A stretch of DNA of 64,000 nucleotides, taken from positions 1 to 64,000 of the forward strand of contig JAJCYI010000163.1 in the NCBI GenBank assembly GCA_029263015.1, in the 5' to 3' direction. Positions 63,841 through 64,000 of this stretch are shown piece after piece. Source of the DNA: Saprospiraceae bacterium (lineage in GTDB: Bacteria > Bacteroidota > Bacteroidia > Chitinophagales > Saprospiraceae). Made by a program: the position numbers and the translations under genes. Within the stretch, counting starts at the first letter, position 1. The number at the start of each line of letters is the position of its first letter. Below the pieces are notes generated by a model. The model worked only from the letters and a program-made list of their open reading frames with translations. It had not been told where the DNA came from and did not search any database.

Positions 63841-64000
63841 ATGGTGACCTACATGCTGATCCTCTTGTTATTGGTCAATCCTTATCAATTTGGGGTGTAC
63901 AGTATTTCCGATCAATGGAAACTGATCATGCTCGTTTTTTTGTCCTCTTTTGTTATGCCCGCTTTTGCTCTTTTCCTAATGCGGCAACTAAAAATGGTAT
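63841..64000 (+). CDS. Partial membrane protein gene, cut by the window end
   Basis: From the ATG at 63841 the frame reads MVTYMLILLLLVNPYQFGVY and SISDQWKLIMLVFLSSFVMP, with two likely membrane helices, and is still open at position 64000. The same frame upstream, IKSIANIISVLFHPLL from 63793, looks like the natural N-terminus of a Bacteroidota membrane protein (SV-x-FHPLLM pattern), but no ATG or GTG stands there; the true start may be a rare codon (ATC at 63793) or a mutated ATG. Family and function cannot be told from this piece. Confidence 0.65.
   Translation, partial: MVTYMLILLLLVNPYQFGVYSISDQWKLIMLVFLSSFVMPAFALFLMRQLKMV

Noticed and set aside
1-64000. tRNA, rRNA, riboswitch or complete transposon
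   Set aside because: I scanned the gaps for cloverleaf-like or known riboswitch cores and for transposases and saw none that I could support by eye.

Overview
The window looks like chromosomal DNA of a Bacteroidota bacterium, most likely of the Saprospiria (Haliscomenobacter/Lewinella-like). The pointers are several very large secreted proteins ending in type IX secretion (T9SS) sorting domains of type A (31804-40710, 40802-42688, 42790-43458) and type B (14967-20870), a WG-repeat protein, a Peptidase_S74 tail-fibre-like protein, weak Shine-Dalgarno signals and promoters of the TTG/TAnnTTTG type. The assignment is inferred from gene content only; no rRNA, tRNA, CRISPR array or complete insertion sequence was found.

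Layout. 1-4260: a secreted protein, a GNAT acetyltransferase, a secreted YdjC-type deacetylase and a complete DUF433/DUF5615 toxin-antitoxin pair. 4484-12581: the two large subunits of an NAD-linked molybdenum formate dehydrogenase (a NuoE-NuoF-like beta subunit and a NuoG-like N-terminus fused to the catalytic alpha subunit), separated by 3.7 kb of accessory DNA holding an ORF6N protein, small unknown genes and wrecked toxin-antitoxin genes. 13160-20870: a TPR/beta-propeller protein and a 1967-residue Ig/PKD-like adhesin. 21038-26076: yebC, hutI, two PH-domain membrane proteins and a 2H phosphoesterase. 26138-27736: a second DUF433/DUF5615 locus whose toxin gene is split by an insert carrying a thioredoxin-like lipoprotein gene. 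27901-45651: WG-repeat protein, a 2968-residue T9SS protein, a CRTAC1/UnbV protein and the S74 protein with its small partner. 45977-53101: a CRTAC1-family pseudogene, gmhA, a methyltransferase, a PAP2 phosphatase, a lipoprotein, a polyprenyl-phosphate sugar transferase and an Rpn-type nuclease. 53215-60662: a CPA-type cation/proton antiporter and a divergent sugar-glycoside locus (Alginate_exp porin opposite a GH63-like hydrolase and its SSS symporter). 60919-63561: an arsenic operon arsR - broken thioredoxin - acr3 - arsC, the last fused to a methyltransferase.

The most unusual feature is the intergenic DNA. At least four copies of a ~165-bp long imperfect palindrome (1-137, 6199-6364, 50357-50517, 60704-60874) share a core; two carry the tip TAAGTAGKTGAG, and a third a close variant of it, which places stop codons in all three frames. 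A second ~115-130 bp inverted-repeat family occurs at 31634 and 50553, and a dozen further long-stem hairpins of unrelated sequence sit between genes. Four genes (127, 21863, 48203, 53215) take their last codons and stop codon from such repeats, so repeats appear to be remodelling gene ends.

Gene starts were moved to internal ATGs where signal peptides, family length or an overlapping repeat favoured it. Family names come from recognisable motifs read by eye; no database search was possible.
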